Source: CAZYVD01 sp964651045
GTDB lineage: Bacteria; Zhuqueibacterota; QNDG01; DSAB01
DNA: 64,000 nucleotides
Assembly: GCA_964651045.1 (NCBI GenBank)
Contig: CAZYVD010000005.1
Location: 1 to 64,000, forward strand
Reading direction: 5' to 3'
How positions within the stretch are numbered: position 1 is the first letter of the stretch; the number at the start of each line of letters is the position of its first letter. The notes below the pieces were generated by a model. It ran no database searches. It had not been told where the DNA came from and worked only from the letters and a program-made list of their open reading frames with translations. Positions 17,930-26,884 of this stretch are shown piece by piece. The translations under genes and the position numbers were made by a program.

Positions 17930-17974
17930 AAAAAACAGGCAGATTTTTTATATTCTATAATCTGCCTGTTTTTT
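17930..17974 (-). terminator. Intrinsic terminator after the cysteine protease pair
   Basis: A 16-bp stem (AAAAAACAGGCAGATT at 17930-17945 and its complement at 17959-17974) has a 13-base loop. Read on the minus strand it is followed by a T-rich run ending in TTATATAA. It begins 8 bases after the stop of the gene ending at 17982, so it closes the proximal minus-strand block. The next gene starts 34 bases further on, so that gene either has a promoter within this stretch, which I could not define, or depends on read-through. Confidence 0.85.
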
Positions 17975-17981
17975 ATTAGTG

Positions 17982-19151
17982 CTATAGGTTTAGTTTCTTT
18001 TTAATATCCGGCGGCAGGGCCTCTCTATGAATCATGATTGCAATAGTTTTCAGTCTGAAATATGAACGCGACAGGTATACATATCCCTTATACTTTGTTT
18101 CTGTGCCACCAGAGTTTTTTGTTAGATAAAATTTTCTACCCTTCTGATCGTAGGCAATACCCACTATATGCATGAGGTGATCATCGGTTGTGGTAAAGTT
18201 GTCAAATGTTTTCTGCCTGAACTCCTGAGTTATCTCCTTCTCTTCCACAGGTCCAGTGATCTCCTTTTGCCTTTCTGCTCTTGTCTTTTCTTCCCAATCT
18301 TTTGCAGGTACTATTGCATATCCACGTTTGCTTGAGAATTCTCTTTCGCTGACATCGCCATCCCATACAACCGAATATCCATTCTTCAACGCATTGTCTA
18401 CTATTCTCTCTAAGTCGTTTAGTGGCACATTGTAGTATTGATCATTGAATGTCCAGTTGTCTGGAACTTCGAGTCTGCACTGTTTATAAAAAGGATGATG
18501 TGTGTAAGATGTAAGTTCGATATAATCATCTGGATTTATTTTTAGGTAATCGGTAGCAAAGCTCTTAGGAGTGAACGATTTTCCCTTATATTCAAAACGG
18601 GTCGGTACTTTACCTAGATATACATCGAGCACCGCTTCGAATGCATCCATCCAGCGAGGCGTGAGGCGCGATCCGCCCTTCAGTACACCATCGAGAATTG
18701 CCTTGAGCACTGTGGCCATCTCGCCGTGATTGTGTTTCTTTTCACCTATACGCATGCCAGTATAGATGTTTTCCGGTACTATACCATACCTTGCTATCTG
18801 TTCAATGACATCATGACTCTGGCCGCCCTGGCCAAAGGTTGCGTTGCCGTGGAGTCTGATGTAGTTTTCAGCCTTGTGGCGATAGGCATGACGCACCACA
18901 TACATCTCTGATAGGTCGACCTCATCTCCTCCCTTTCTCAGCACTTCTGATTCTATGAATGATATTGTGGAAAAACACCAGCATGTGCCTGTGCGATATT
19001 GATTTTTAACGGGAGTTCTTTTTACTTCATATTTGACAGTGAATTTATATGCCGATTCATCTTTTGCTGTCTTTTTCTGTGCAAAGACTGCTCCTGTAAC
19101 TAACAGCAGGATCAGCAGCCTGAATTTCCATCCATTGAATCTATTATACAT
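17982..19151 (-). CDS. Exported bleomycin hydrolase/aminopeptidase C-like cysteine protease
   Basis: The 389-residue protein has a signal peptide (hydrophobic 10-24). Papain-fold C1B residues are visible: oxyanion Q51, nucleophile C57 in GTCWCFST, catalytic H328 in MHIVG and N346 in LTKNS. LSEMYVVRHAY and the SRLTPRWMDAFE region are typical of PepC/bleomycin hydrolase. Most PepC enzymes are cytoplasmic and about 450 residues; this one is shorter and exported, so it probably trims peptides in the periplasm or outside. It is a tandem paralogue of the gene at 19172, 20 bases downstream of it, with AGGAGGG before the start. Confidence 0.88.
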   Translation of the reverse strand: MYNRFNGWKFRLLILLLVTGAVFAQKKTAKDESAYKFTVKYEVKRTPVKNQYRTGTCWCFSTISFIESEVLRKGGDEVDLSEMYVVRHAYRHKAENYIRLHGNATFGQGGQSHDVIEQIARYGIVPENIYTGMRIGEKKHNHGEMATVLKAILDGVLKGGSRLTPRWMDAFEAVLDVYLGKVPTRFEYKGKSFTPKSFATDYLKINPDDYIELTSYTHHPFYKQCRLEVPDNWTFNDQYYNVPLNDLERIVDNALKNGYSVVWDGDVSEREFSSKRGYAIVPAKDWEEKTRAERQKEITGPVEEKEITQEFRQKTFDNFTTTDDHLMHIVGIAYDQKGRKFYLTKNSGGTETKYKGYVYLSRSYFRLKTIAIMIHREALPPDIKKKLNL

Positions 19152-19171
19152 TTTCCCTCCTGATGATTAGT

Positions 19172-20353
19172 TTATTTTAATCCGATTTTTTCCCTTATTT
19201 CCGGGGGCACTCCATTCTTGTTAACCATTATGGCCAGTCCATATAGCAATACATAGGGTCTTGACAGGTAGACATAACCCCCAAACTTTCTATCCTTGCC
19301 GTGGGAATTTTTAGTATAGTAAAAACGATTTCCCTTTTGATCTCTTGCAAGTCCGACAATATGCATTCCATGGTCATCTGTTGCAGTGAAGTTGTCAAAA
19401 TATTTTTGTCTCAGCTCCTGAGAGACCTCTTTTTCCTCTACAGGTTCTGTAATCTTCTTCTCTCTTTCTGCCCTTGTCTTCTCCTCCCAATCTTTCTTGG
19501 GAACAATTCCATATCCTGTTTTTGTGGTGGAGAAATCTCTGTTGCTCACGTCCCCTCCCCAGACAACAGTATATCCATTTTTAAGGGAGTATTCAATGAT
19601 CTTTTCTAAGTCCTCAATGGGAACGTTGTAGAAATTGCTGTTGAATGACCAGTTGTCTGGAACTTCCAGTCTACACTTCTGATAAAATGGATGATGTGTA
19701 TAGGATGTAAACTCTACATAGTCATCGGGATTTATACCGAGATAATCTGACACGAAACTTTTTGGTGTATAACTCTTTCCCTTGTATGTAAACTTCTCAG
19801 GCGGTTTTCCCAGATATACATCGAGCAGAGCTTCGAATGCATCCATCCAGCGAGGCGTGAGGCGAGATCCTCCTCTCTTTAATACAGCATCTAAGATTGC
19901 CTTTAGCACACTTCCCATTTCACTGTGGTTGTGATTTTTTTCGCCAATGTTTTTACCCGTATACACCTCTTCTGGAACAATACCATACCTCTTAATTTGA
20001 TCCATTACATCATGAAAATAGGCGCCCTGGCCAAATGTTGTATTTCCATGCAGCCTTACATAGCTCTCGGCTTTAAGGGGATATGTATGGCGTACTACAA
20101 ACATCTCTGAAAGGTCGATCTCTCCCTTGCCCATTCTGATGAGTTCAGACTCAAGCATTGAGATTGTTGAAAAGCACCAGCAGGTTCCTGTGCGGCCCTG
20201 ACTCTTTACCGATGTTGCAGGATTTTTCTTTTCCATTTTAAACTCATAAGGAGGAGATTTTGCTTTTTTATCTTTTGGCATTGCATTTGCTTGAAAAAAG
20301 ATAAAGACCAGCACCAGGACCACAGAGCTCAATATATTCTTTTTCCTAAACAT
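19172..20353 (-). CDS. Exported bleomycin hydrolase/aminopeptidase C-like cysteine protease (paralogue)
   Basis: The 393-residue protein has a signal peptide (hydrophobic 9-24) and the same C1B plan: Q52, C58 in GTCWCFST, HGMHIVG and YTKNSHG. It aligns end to end with the downstream gene, with long identical stretches such as GSRLTPRWMDAFEA and YTHHPFY, so the pair is a tandem duplication. Differences concentrate in the signal peptide and at 20-40. GGAGG precedes the start. The 100 bases upstream of it (20354-20453) contain no gene and may hold a promoter, but I see no convincing -35/-10 pair. Confidence 0.88.
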   Translation of the reverse strand: MFRKKNILSSVVLVLVFIFFQANAMPKDKKAKSPPYEFKMEKKNPATSVKSQGRTGTCWCFSTISMLESELIRMGKGEIDLSEMFVVRHTYPLKAESYVRLHGNTTFGQGAYFHDVMDQIKRYGIVPEEVYTGKNIGEKNHNHSEMGSVLKAILDAVLKRGGSRLTPRWMDAFEALLDVYLGKPPEKFTYKGKSYTPKSFVSDYLGINPDDYVEFTSYTHHPFYQKCRLEVPDNWSFNSNFYNVPIEDLEKIIEYSLKNGYTVVWGGDVSNRDFSTTKTGYGIVPKKDWEEKTRAEREKKITEPVEEKEVSQELRQKYFDNFTATDDHGMHIVGLARDQKGNRFYYTKNSHGKDRKFGGYVYLSRPYVLLYGLAIMVNKNGVPPEIREKIGLK

Positions 20354-20453
20354 AATACCTCCATCAGTTATTATTAAATATCCATAATTTATGAAACAGA
20401 TATAGTATTCGCAACACTTTTTCTGGCTAAAGATTTATTGAACCTCTTTTGTC

Positions 20454-21089
20454 TTATCTCCTGACAACCTCTGCACCACTTATAGTTCCTTTTACTTCCC
20501 CGCCGTTTTCGACAATAACGGTTACATTTATCCGCTCGTCCTTTACAACAATATCGCCCTTAACAATAGAGTTGTTTACTATTCTGATTTCCAGATTGCG
20601 GTTTCTTCCAGAATTTCCCTTGCTTCTTTTTATTATAATATTACCTCTCACAAGACTGGTATCTTTGATAAAAATATCACCGTTATAAGTTGTTATGTTT
20701 CTCATCACTTTTGTCTTTCTGATCTTTATGTCGCCATTAACAGTTGAGAGATTGCCTCCTATTTCTGTTCCACGAAGAGATTCTACTGAACCGTTAACAC
20801 TCTTTACTTCGCCTCCTACAACAACATTACTTGAGATAAAGATTGTGCCGTTCACGACCTGCAGACCCTGAACCTCAGTATTTTCACCCACTCGTATGCT
20901 TCCATTGATGCTTCTGCAGTCGCCCATTATCTTACAGTTCTTGCCGATTGTTATGTTTCCATTTATGGTATTTCTGCTGCCGTTAATTTTTTCTCCGTCC
21001 GGGATATATATTGATTTATTTACACTTAAGTTGCATCCAGCCACCAGACAGAGAGCCGCTATAAATGGGAAAAATCTGGAGATTTTCAT
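20454..21089 (-). CDS. Beta-helix lipoprotein, bactofilin-like repeat
   Basis: The 211-residue protein has a lipoprotein signal with lipobox LVAGC (C19). The rest is a run of beta-strand repeats marked by an Asn-Gly turn every 18-19 residues (N43, N62, N80, N99, N118, N136), with alternating hydrophobic residues between. This is the pattern of a beta-solenoid such as bactofilins, which are cytoplasmic polymers. A lipid-anchored exported version would instead coat a membrane. No enzyme motif is seen. It starts 15 bases after the outer-membrane-like gene, with AGGAGG. Function unknown. Confidence 0.7.
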   Translation of the reverse strand: MKISRFFPFIAALCLVAGCNLSVNKSIYIPDGEKINGSRNTINGNITIGKNCKIMGDCRSINGSIRVGENTEVQGLQVVNGTIFISSNVVVGGEVKSVNGSVESLRGTEIGGNLSTVNGDIKIRKTKVMRNITTYNGDIFIKDTSLVRGNIIIKRSKGNSGRNRNLEIRIVNNSIVKGDIVVKDERINVTVIVENGGEVKGTISGAEVVRR

Positions 21090-21104
21090 ATATTTGCCTC
21101 CTGA

Positions 21105-21686
21105 TTAAAAGTGTCCAAATTTAAATGTAAGTACTCCTGAAAAACCGCTGAGGTCTGAACCCGTAAGTCCTGTCATTTCCAGTCCTGCAACATAACGGTA
21201 TCCAATGCCTGCACCAATCCTAAATAGCGGAGCAACATTTAATATAAGATTAAATGCTGGTTCAACAATAAAGAATCCGTCCTGCTCATATTCTTCAATG
21301 TCTGAGCCGCGTTTACTGTAATAGCAGCTGCCTGCTCCAAAGAGTGCATTTACAGTAAAATGGATCAGCTTTTCAGAATTTAAAATAGTTGTAACCTCGA
21401 AACCGCCATAACCCATCCTGATTCTCAACTCTTCTCCTGCAGATGAGGGGGCATTCACCACGTTTGTTAATCCATATCCGCCGCCTCCTATTGCCACAAC
21501 ATGGTTTATTATCCATCCGCCTCTTCCTCCAACAAGAAGTCCAAACTGATTGTTGACCTGGGTAAATTTGATCACAGGACCTCCAAATCCTCCGCTCTCA
21601 AAACCGCCATTAAAGAGGGTCTCACTCTGTGCCCATAATGATGTGGCCAGGAGACAGAGGATAATAAAAATCGATTTAGGTTTCAT
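21105..21686 (-). CDS. Exported protein, probable small outer-membrane beta-barrel
   Basis: I do not recognise a named family. The 193 residues start with a signal peptide (SLWAQ cleavage near 20). They continue as alternating polar/hydrophobic strands rich in Gly and aromatics (FGLLVGGRGGWI, IGGGGYGL, IRMGYGGFEV, FRIGAGIGYRYV), ending in KFGHF with a terminal Phe as in many outer-membrane barrels. About eight strands could fit. GGAGGG precedes the start. It is between a GH38 enzyme and the beta-helix lipoprotein, suggesting a set of envelope proteins. Confidence 0.65.
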   Translation of the reverse strand: MKPKSIFIILCLLATSLWAQSETLFNGGFESGGFGGPVIKFTQVNNQFGLLVGGRGGWIINHVVAIGGGGYGLTNVVNAPSSAGEELRIRMGYGGFEVTTILNSEKLIHFTVNALFGAGSCYYSKRGSDIEEYEQDGFFIVEPAFNLILNVAPLFRIGAGIGYRYVAGLEMTGLTGSDLSGFSGVLTFKFGHF

Positions 21687-21720
21687 GATTTCCCTCCAAT
21701 CTTTAAATATTTCATCTCAC

Positions 21721-24700
21721 TTAGAATATTACTTTTAATGTTTTTACTTCACTCCTGTTTGTATTTATTTTAATGGTTTTTCCTTCAAACTTTACAGGCT
21801 TCAACTCCTCTTCTAAGAAGTTAGAGAGAAAGACTCTTTTTGGTTTCATGGGAAGGGTAATCGTTGCTACAACATCCCTAGCTTCTGCATCGTACCATTG
21901 AAATATCCATCCCTTTGAATCTTCCGACTTTTTGACTGCTGTGAGTATCAGATTGGAAGGAGCTATCTGTATGAATGAGTGAGAAGTGGGCAGTGTTCCA
22001 TTGTGTGGTTCGGTTAAAACAGATATCAGTGGGTAGTTTAGTTCATATCCGCGATGTACTGTTTCTGCATCCCTCCATGTGCCAGAATGGGGATAAAGGG
22101 AATATAGTATTGTGTGGTTGCCTCTATCTGCGGTTGGATCCGGCCATTGTGGAGATCGCAATAGAGAGATGCGCATCACATTTCCTTTTATATCATAGCC
22201 ATATTTCGAATTATTCAGGAGACTGACTCCATACTCACCATCAGAGAGGTCTGCCCACCTCAATACAGGAACTTCCCACTTTCCTCTGTCGAGAGGCCTT
22301 TTTAGTGTAGTTGAGCGATGAATAAAACCGTATGGAATCTCGTATGTGGCTACAGTATCATGGACGTTTACAGAAAACGATGTTTTTGCCATAGTCTTAT
22401 TTTCCCACCATTCAACGATGGTACGGAAGTCTATTCGGTCGATTCCGCTGTACAAAATAACATCTTGTTTAAAGAAACTCGTGGGGAAATCTTCTGTTGG
22501 AAACGACTTTTTTACTCCAGGTTTTAAAAAGTCTCTGTGAATTCTCACAGCACAGCGAACTGGCCCCGATTCAAGGAGCTCTATTTTTCTGAATTTTGTC
22601 TGATACTCCTTGCCAAGTCCTATGTTCCATGCATCCCATGCACTGGGCCTGTCTTCAAAGAGTTGAAGTCGATTCCCTTCACCCTTGAGCACCTCTCTTT
22701 CACTTCTTTTATCAAAAATAGTTGTGATCCAGCCAGAATCTTTATCAATAGTAATTCTGAAAAATTCATTCTCAATCATGTTTTCAGATGCCGAGAGATT
22801 CGGATTCAAATCTGAATTCTTGTTCCTATTTTTTCTCAATACAAAGACCCGATATCCAAGCGATGGAACATTTTCTGCTATGAATATGAGTTCTCTGCTG
22901 TATTTCGATTTTTTCACGATTTGTGAGACAACCTTATTCCCCTTCTCATCATATACATTGTAGTCTCCACAATCGCCCCTCCTCAGGCTTACAGATGCCA
23001 CATCTGTTCTCTCCCATGACAGTGGGTTGAAGACCACAACAGGAATTCCTTGTGGAAGAGAAGATGTGTTGATATTTTTGGCGATCTTTCTCAGAGACTT
23101 TTTTAATTCATATTCTCCTGTTTCAAAGACCTCTTTATAATCCCTTTCAGCATCTACATAAACCTCGCGAATACTCGATCCTGGAAGAATGTCGTGAAAT
23201 TGATTAAAAAGAACCGTTTTCCATGCCTCTTTCAGGTCTTGGCTGGGTTTGTCAGGGGAAAATATAGAGGCAATTGTTTTAAACTTTTCTGCATTGGTAA
23301 GCAGCACTTCTGATTTTCTGTTGTTTGTCTTTGTCCTTGCCTGAGTAGTGTATGTACCTCTGTGGTATTCGAGATAGAGCTCATCCTTCCATACAGGAAG
23401 ATTTGACAGATTCTGGCGCCTCAGCCAGAAGAGGTAATCTTGTGCGGTTCCAAATTCTATATTCGGGAAGATATAGAGAGAGTTTAATCTGTCTATTCTC
23501 TCGAGCATTTCAAGGGATGGACCTCCGCCATGGTCTCCTACACCGAACAGAATCATAAGTTTTGTGAAACCAGTATTGGCCTCAAACTGGCGAAGCCAGT
23601 CCACAAGGCGGTAGGGATTCTCAATAGTATCCACATAATTAAAAGGAAAGTATGTCAACACCCTTGATCCATCAGGTGCTTCCCACCAGAAGACCCTGTA
23701 TGGAAAGACAGTTGTATCATTCCATCCAATCTTCTGAGTAACAAAAATATCGATACCGCTGTTTTTGAAAAATTGAGGCAGGTTCCAGTTGTAGCCAAAA
23801 GAGTCGGGATTCCATCCGATGAGCGCCTTTTTACCAAATTTTTTCTTAAAATAGCTCTGTCCATATAGAAGCTGTCTATACCATGACTCTCCAGAAGGAA
23901 GATTGCAGTCAGGTTCTACCCACATTCCTCCAACTATCTCCCATCTTCCCTTCCTGTTCCATAGCCTTATTTTTTCAAAAAGTTCGGGATAGAGATTCTC
24001 CATCCATCTGTACATTACAGCCTGGCTCTGAGTATATGTAAAATCGGGACGTTGATTCATCATGTTTATCACCGATGAAAATGTCCTGTTACATACCTCT
24101 ACAGTCTCTTTCGATCTCCAGAGCCATGCAGCATCTATATGTGCATTTGCATCAAAAAATAGTGTAAACCGTTTTACGAATTTTCTGACAGGCTTTAATT
24201 TTGATAAGACTCTGTCAACAGAGCCCCAGAATTTTTTAAGATTTCCGTTATCGAGCGCTGCCGTATCTATCTTTTTAACCTCCTCCTGAAGAAGCTCATT
24301 TAGGTGTTGCTTTTCGGCTCTGTCCATTTTCGATTTATCTATGTGCGGATCAGTTTTCACTCTGGAGTTTGTCTGATATGTATCAAAGCTGAGAAGTTTT
24401 TGGCCGACCCTGAGACTCAACGCAAGCTTATCGATCCTCTGCTGCATTTCAATACTTGTTTCAGATTCTGCCTGTGCTCTAAGTATTCGCAGGGGGCCTC
24501 CAGTGTTGACAGCCCTTATGAGAATAACATACTTCGTTCCAGGTCTGCCATCCTCTGTAAGAATAAATTCACCATTCCATGGGAATCTTCCCCTGCTCTT
24601 GCCATTGACCCAGAGATATCCGTAATCATCCACTGTTAGTAAGAGCCTAATCCTACCCCTGACTGCCATTCCAGCTATATAGGATGGCAGGACTATCTTC

Positions 24701-24954
24701 TTTCGAAGCCAGCAAGAGTCGATATAGACTCTCTGACCTATTCTTAAAGTTTCCCAGTCAGAGTCGTCGAAATCAGGATTGCTGAACCTTTTTATATCCT
24801 CCTTTACATCACCAAACTTGGTTGACATCTTCCACTCATCAAAAGATGCCATGGATAGTTTTTCAAGCCTTTTAACAACAACATCGACGTTTGACTGTGC
24901 AAATAGAAAAAGTGGCAGAAGAATTAAAAATACTATGCGGATTATTCTTTTCAT
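21721..24954 (-). CDS. Exported GH38 alpha-mannosidase-like glycoside hydrolase
   Basis: The 1077-residue protein has a signal peptide (1-19). A beta-sandwich N-terminal domain resembling a carbohydrate-binding fold (about 60-165) precedes the GH38 catalytic domain with zinc ligands H272 and D274 (ANAHIDAAWLW) and nucleophile D384 in GWNPDSFGYNW. The helical bundle and large C-terminal beta-domain of alpha-mannosidases follow. Family members cleave alpha-mannose residues, often with zinc. The extra N-terminal domain and export suggest extracellular or periplasmic glycan breakdown. AGGAGGAG precedes the start, 15 bases after moxR. Confidence 0.93.
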   Translation of the reverse strand: MKRIIRIVFLILLPLFLFAQSNVDVVVKRLEKLSMASFDEWKMSTKFGDVKEDIKRFSNPDFDDSDWETLRIGQRVYIDSCWLRKKIVLPSYIAGMAVRGRIRLLLTVDDYGYLWVNGKSRGRFPWNGEFILTEDGRPGTKYVILIRAVNTGGPLRILRAQAESETSIEMQQRIDKLALSLRVGQKLLSFDTYQTNSRVKTDPHIDKSKMDRAEKQHLNELLQEEVKKIDTAALDNGNLKKFWGSVDRVLSKLKPVRKFVKRFTLFFDANAHIDAAWLWRSKETVEVCNRTFSSVINMMNQRPDFTYTQSQAVMYRWMENLYPELFEKIRLWNRKGRWEIVGGMWVEPDCNLPSGESWYRQLLYGQSYFKKKFGKKALIGWNPDSFGYNWNLPQFFKNSGIDIFVTQKIGWNDTTVFPYRVFWWEAPDGSRVLTYFPFNYVDTIENPYRLVDWLRQFEANTGFTKLMILFGVGDHGGGPSLEMLERIDRLNSLYIFPNIEFGTAQDYLFWLRRQNLSNLPVWKDELYLEYHRGTYTTQARTKTNNRKSEVLLTNAEKFKTIASIFSPDKPSQDLKEAWKTVLFNQFHDILPGSSIREVYVDAERDYKEVFETGEYELKKSLRKIAKNINTSSLPQGIPVVVFNPLSWERTDVASVSLRRGDCGDYNVYDEKGNKVVSQIVKKSKYSRELIFIAENVPSLGYRVFVLRKNRNKNSDLNPNLSASENMIENEFFRITIDKDSGWITTIFDKRSEREVLKGEGNRLQLFEDRPSAWDAWNIGLGKEYQTKFRKIELLESGPVRCAVRIHRDFLKPGVKKSFPTEDFPTSFFKQDVILYSGIDRIDFRTIVEWWENKTMAKTSFSVNVHDTVATYEIPYGFIHRSTTLKRPLDRGKWEVPVLRWADLSDGEYGVSLLNNSKYGYDIKGNVMRISLLRSPQWPDPTADRGNHTILYSLYPHSGTWRDAETVHRGYELNYPLISVLTEPHNGTLPTSHSFIQIAPSNLILTAVKKSEDSKGWIFQWYDAEARDVVATITLPMKPKRVFLSNFLEEELKPVKFEGKTIKINTNRSEVKTLKVIF

Positions 24955-24969
24955 GGCAATTGCTCCTCC

Positions 24970-25959
24970 TTACTCTCTTTTTAATAATCTATCTACTATC
25001 TGAGCGGCACTAACACCATCGGCCTCGGCATTGAAATTTGTGACAATCCTGTGTTGAAGTACAGGTTTGGCAACATATCTAATATCGTCAATGTCCGGTG
25101 TAGGTCTGCCGTCCAGTGCACATCTGCTCTTTGCACCAATAATAAGGTATTGAGAGGCCCTGGGGCCTGCACCCCAGCTTACCCAATCTTTGATAAATTT
25201 TGGTGAATTCTCATTGTCTGGACGTGTATTTCTGACCAGATCTACTGCAGCCTTAACTACGATATCAGATACAGGTATCCTTCTCACTAGCTTTTGCAAC
25301 TCTACTATTCTGTTCCCATCTATTACGGTCGAGGGTTCTGGTTCAAGACCTCCTGTTGTAAGATGAACGATTTTAATCTCCTCATCCTCTGACGGATAGT
25401 CTATCCATATGTTGAACATGAACCTGTCGAGTTGAGCCTCGGGTAGTGGATATGTTCCCTCCTGCTCTATGGGATTTTGTGTTGCCATGACAAAAAATGG
25501 TTCTCCTAATGTGTATGTTTCTCCTGATGAACTTACCTGGTGTTCCTGCATTGCCTGAAGCAGTGCTGCCTGAGTCTTGGGTGGTGTCCTGTTTATCTCA
25601 TCGGCAAGAACGATATTGGCAAAAATTGGCCCCTTTATGAATCTGAATACTTTTTTACCTGTTGTCTTGTCCTCCTCAAGCACCTCTGTTCCTGTTATAT
25701 CGGATGGCATTAGATCTGGTGTAAACTGGATTCGACTGAACTTTAAGTTTAAAGTTTTGGAGAGGGTTGAAATGAGAAGCGTTTTTGCAAGACCTGGGAC
25801 TCCTATTATGAGACAGTGTCCTCTTGAGAATAGAGAGATTAATAGTTCTTCTATTATCCTCTTCTGACCTACTATCACCTTATCGATCTGCTCAACGATC
25901 TTGTCATGAGCAACTTTTAATTCTTCTAAAAGTTTGAGATCGTCATGATTTTGCTGCAT
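24970..25959 (-). CDS. MoxR-family AAA+ ATPase
   Basis: The 329-residue ATPase has Walker A GVPGLAKTLL (about 58-67), Walker B ILADEINR, and the MoxR hallmark TQNPIEQEGTYPLPEAQLDRF. MoxR proteins work as chaperones, usually with adjacent DUF58 and von Willebrand A proteins, to mature enzyme complexes or in envelope stress. No such partner follows here: next is the GH38 gene, 15 bases away. No clear ribosome site precedes its ATG. It is the first gene of the minus-strand block and shares a divergent promoter region with the gene at 26123. Confidence 0.93.
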   Translation of the reverse strand: MQQNHDDLKLLEELKVAHDKIVEQIDKVIVGQKRIIEELLISLFSRGHCLIIGVPGLAKTLLISTLSKTLNLKFSRIQFTPDLMPSDITGTEVLEEDKTTGKKVFRFIKGPIFANIVLADEINRTPPKTQAALLQAMQEHQVSSSGETYTLGEPFFVMATQNPIEQEGTYPLPEAQLDRFMFNIWIDYPSEDEEIKIVHLTTGGLEPEPSTVIDGNRIVELQKLVRRIPVSDIVVKAAVDLVRNTRPDNENSPKFIKDWVSWGAGPRASQYLIIGAKSRCALDGRPTPDIDDIRYVAKPVLQHRIVTNFNAEADGVSAAQIVDRLLKRE

Positions 25960-26001
25960 ATTTTATTTTTTCAGAATATTATTTGACATTTTACAATAAT
26001 G

Positions 26002-26030
26002 AAAATACATACTTTTTAATTGAAAGTCAA
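26002..26030 (-). promoter_or_regulatory. Possible sigma-70 promoter for moxR and following genes
   Basis: On the minus strand TTGACT (26030-26025) is separated by 17 bases from TATTTT (26007-26002). The start codon is about 43 bases beyond. The -35 box overlaps a short inverted repeat (ATTGA-AAG-TCAAT, 26019-26031). Confidence 0.45.
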
Positions 26031-26052
26031 TATTGATTAGAAAGAAAAACTG

Positions 26053-26081
26053 TTGACCGAATGAAATATTCTGCCTATATT
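26053..26081 (+). promoter_or_regulatory. Sigma-70-type promoter for the plus-strand run from 26123
   Basis: TTGACC (26053-26058), 17-base spacer, TATATT (26076-26081). Transcription would begin near 26088 and the ATG at 26123 follows a GGGAGGTG ribosome site. The region 25960-26122 has no gene and is the divergent start of two long gene runs. Confidence 0.7.
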
Positions 26082-26122
26082 TGATTGTAATTTCAGTCTC
26101 TTAAATAATAGGGAGGTGTGTC

Positions 26123-26860
26123 ATGTATGCCAAGACTTTATTAATATGTGGTCTTTTTGCACTTTTAACGACAACACTATCTGCGCAGGAATCATTTGAG
26201 AAGGATACAATCAAAACATCTGAGGGGAATCTTGTTATTACATTTATAGCTCATGCAACTCTGATGTTTGAATTCAATGGAATGGTGATTCATGTCGATC
26301 CAGTTTCAGATTATGCAGACTATTCCAGGCTTCCAGATGCCGATATAATTTTCTTGACTCATGAGCACGGAGATCATCTAGACCTGAAGGCATTAAAGGA
26401 GATAAGAACAGACAAGACTGTTGTCGTGTTGACAGAAAGGTGCACAAGAAAGGTTGATGGTGGAATAGTGATGAAAAATGGAGATCATAGAATGGTTGAA
26501 GGATTAAAGGTCGAGGCTGTTCCTGCATACAACATTGTTCACAAAAGATCGAATGGTCAGCCCTTTCATCCAAAGGGAGTAGGGAATGGATATATAATAG
26601 AATTTGGTGACAAGAGAGTATACATTGCAGGTGACACTGAAAACACACCCGAGATGAAGAAGCTGAAGGGCATAGACATTGCATTTCTTCCCATGAATCT
26701 TCCATATACTATGACTCCAGAAATGGTGGCAGATGCTGCAAAATCTTTCAAGCCAAAGATTCTCTATCCCTATCACTACGGCAGTACAGATCCGAATAGG
26801 CTGGTGGAACTGCTTAAAGAAAACAGAGAGATAGAGGTTAGAATAAGAAAGATGAGATAA
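26123..26860 (+). CDS. Exported metallo-beta-lactamase-fold hydrolase (UlaG-like)
   Basis: The 245-residue protein has a signal peptide (cleavage near TLSAQ, 18-22). The MBL fold is shown by the opening strand TFIAHATLMFEFNGMVIHVDP-type region (40-60), the metal motif T-H80-E-H82-G-D84-H85, AGDTE near 172 and a late HYG motif. UlaG-type members cleave lactones or phosphodiesters, but most relatives are just metal-dependent hydrolases. Export is uncommon for this subfamily. It is the first gene of a plus-strand run with the promoter at 26053-26081. Substrate unknown. Confidence 0.83.
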   Translation: MYAKTLLICGLFALLTTTLSAQESFEKDTIKTSEGNLVITFIAHATLMFEFNGMVIHVDPVSDYADYSRLPDADIIFLTHEHGDHLDLKALKEIRTDKTVVVLTERCTRKVDGGIVMKNGDHRMVEGLKVEAVPAYNIVHKRSNGQPFHPKGVGNGYIIEFGDKRVYIAGDTENTPEMKKLKGIDIAFLPMNLPYTMTPEMVADAAKSFKPKILYPYHYGSTDPNRLVELLKENREIEVRIRKMR

Positions 26861-26884
26861 TTATATAATTTTAAGGAGAAAAAA

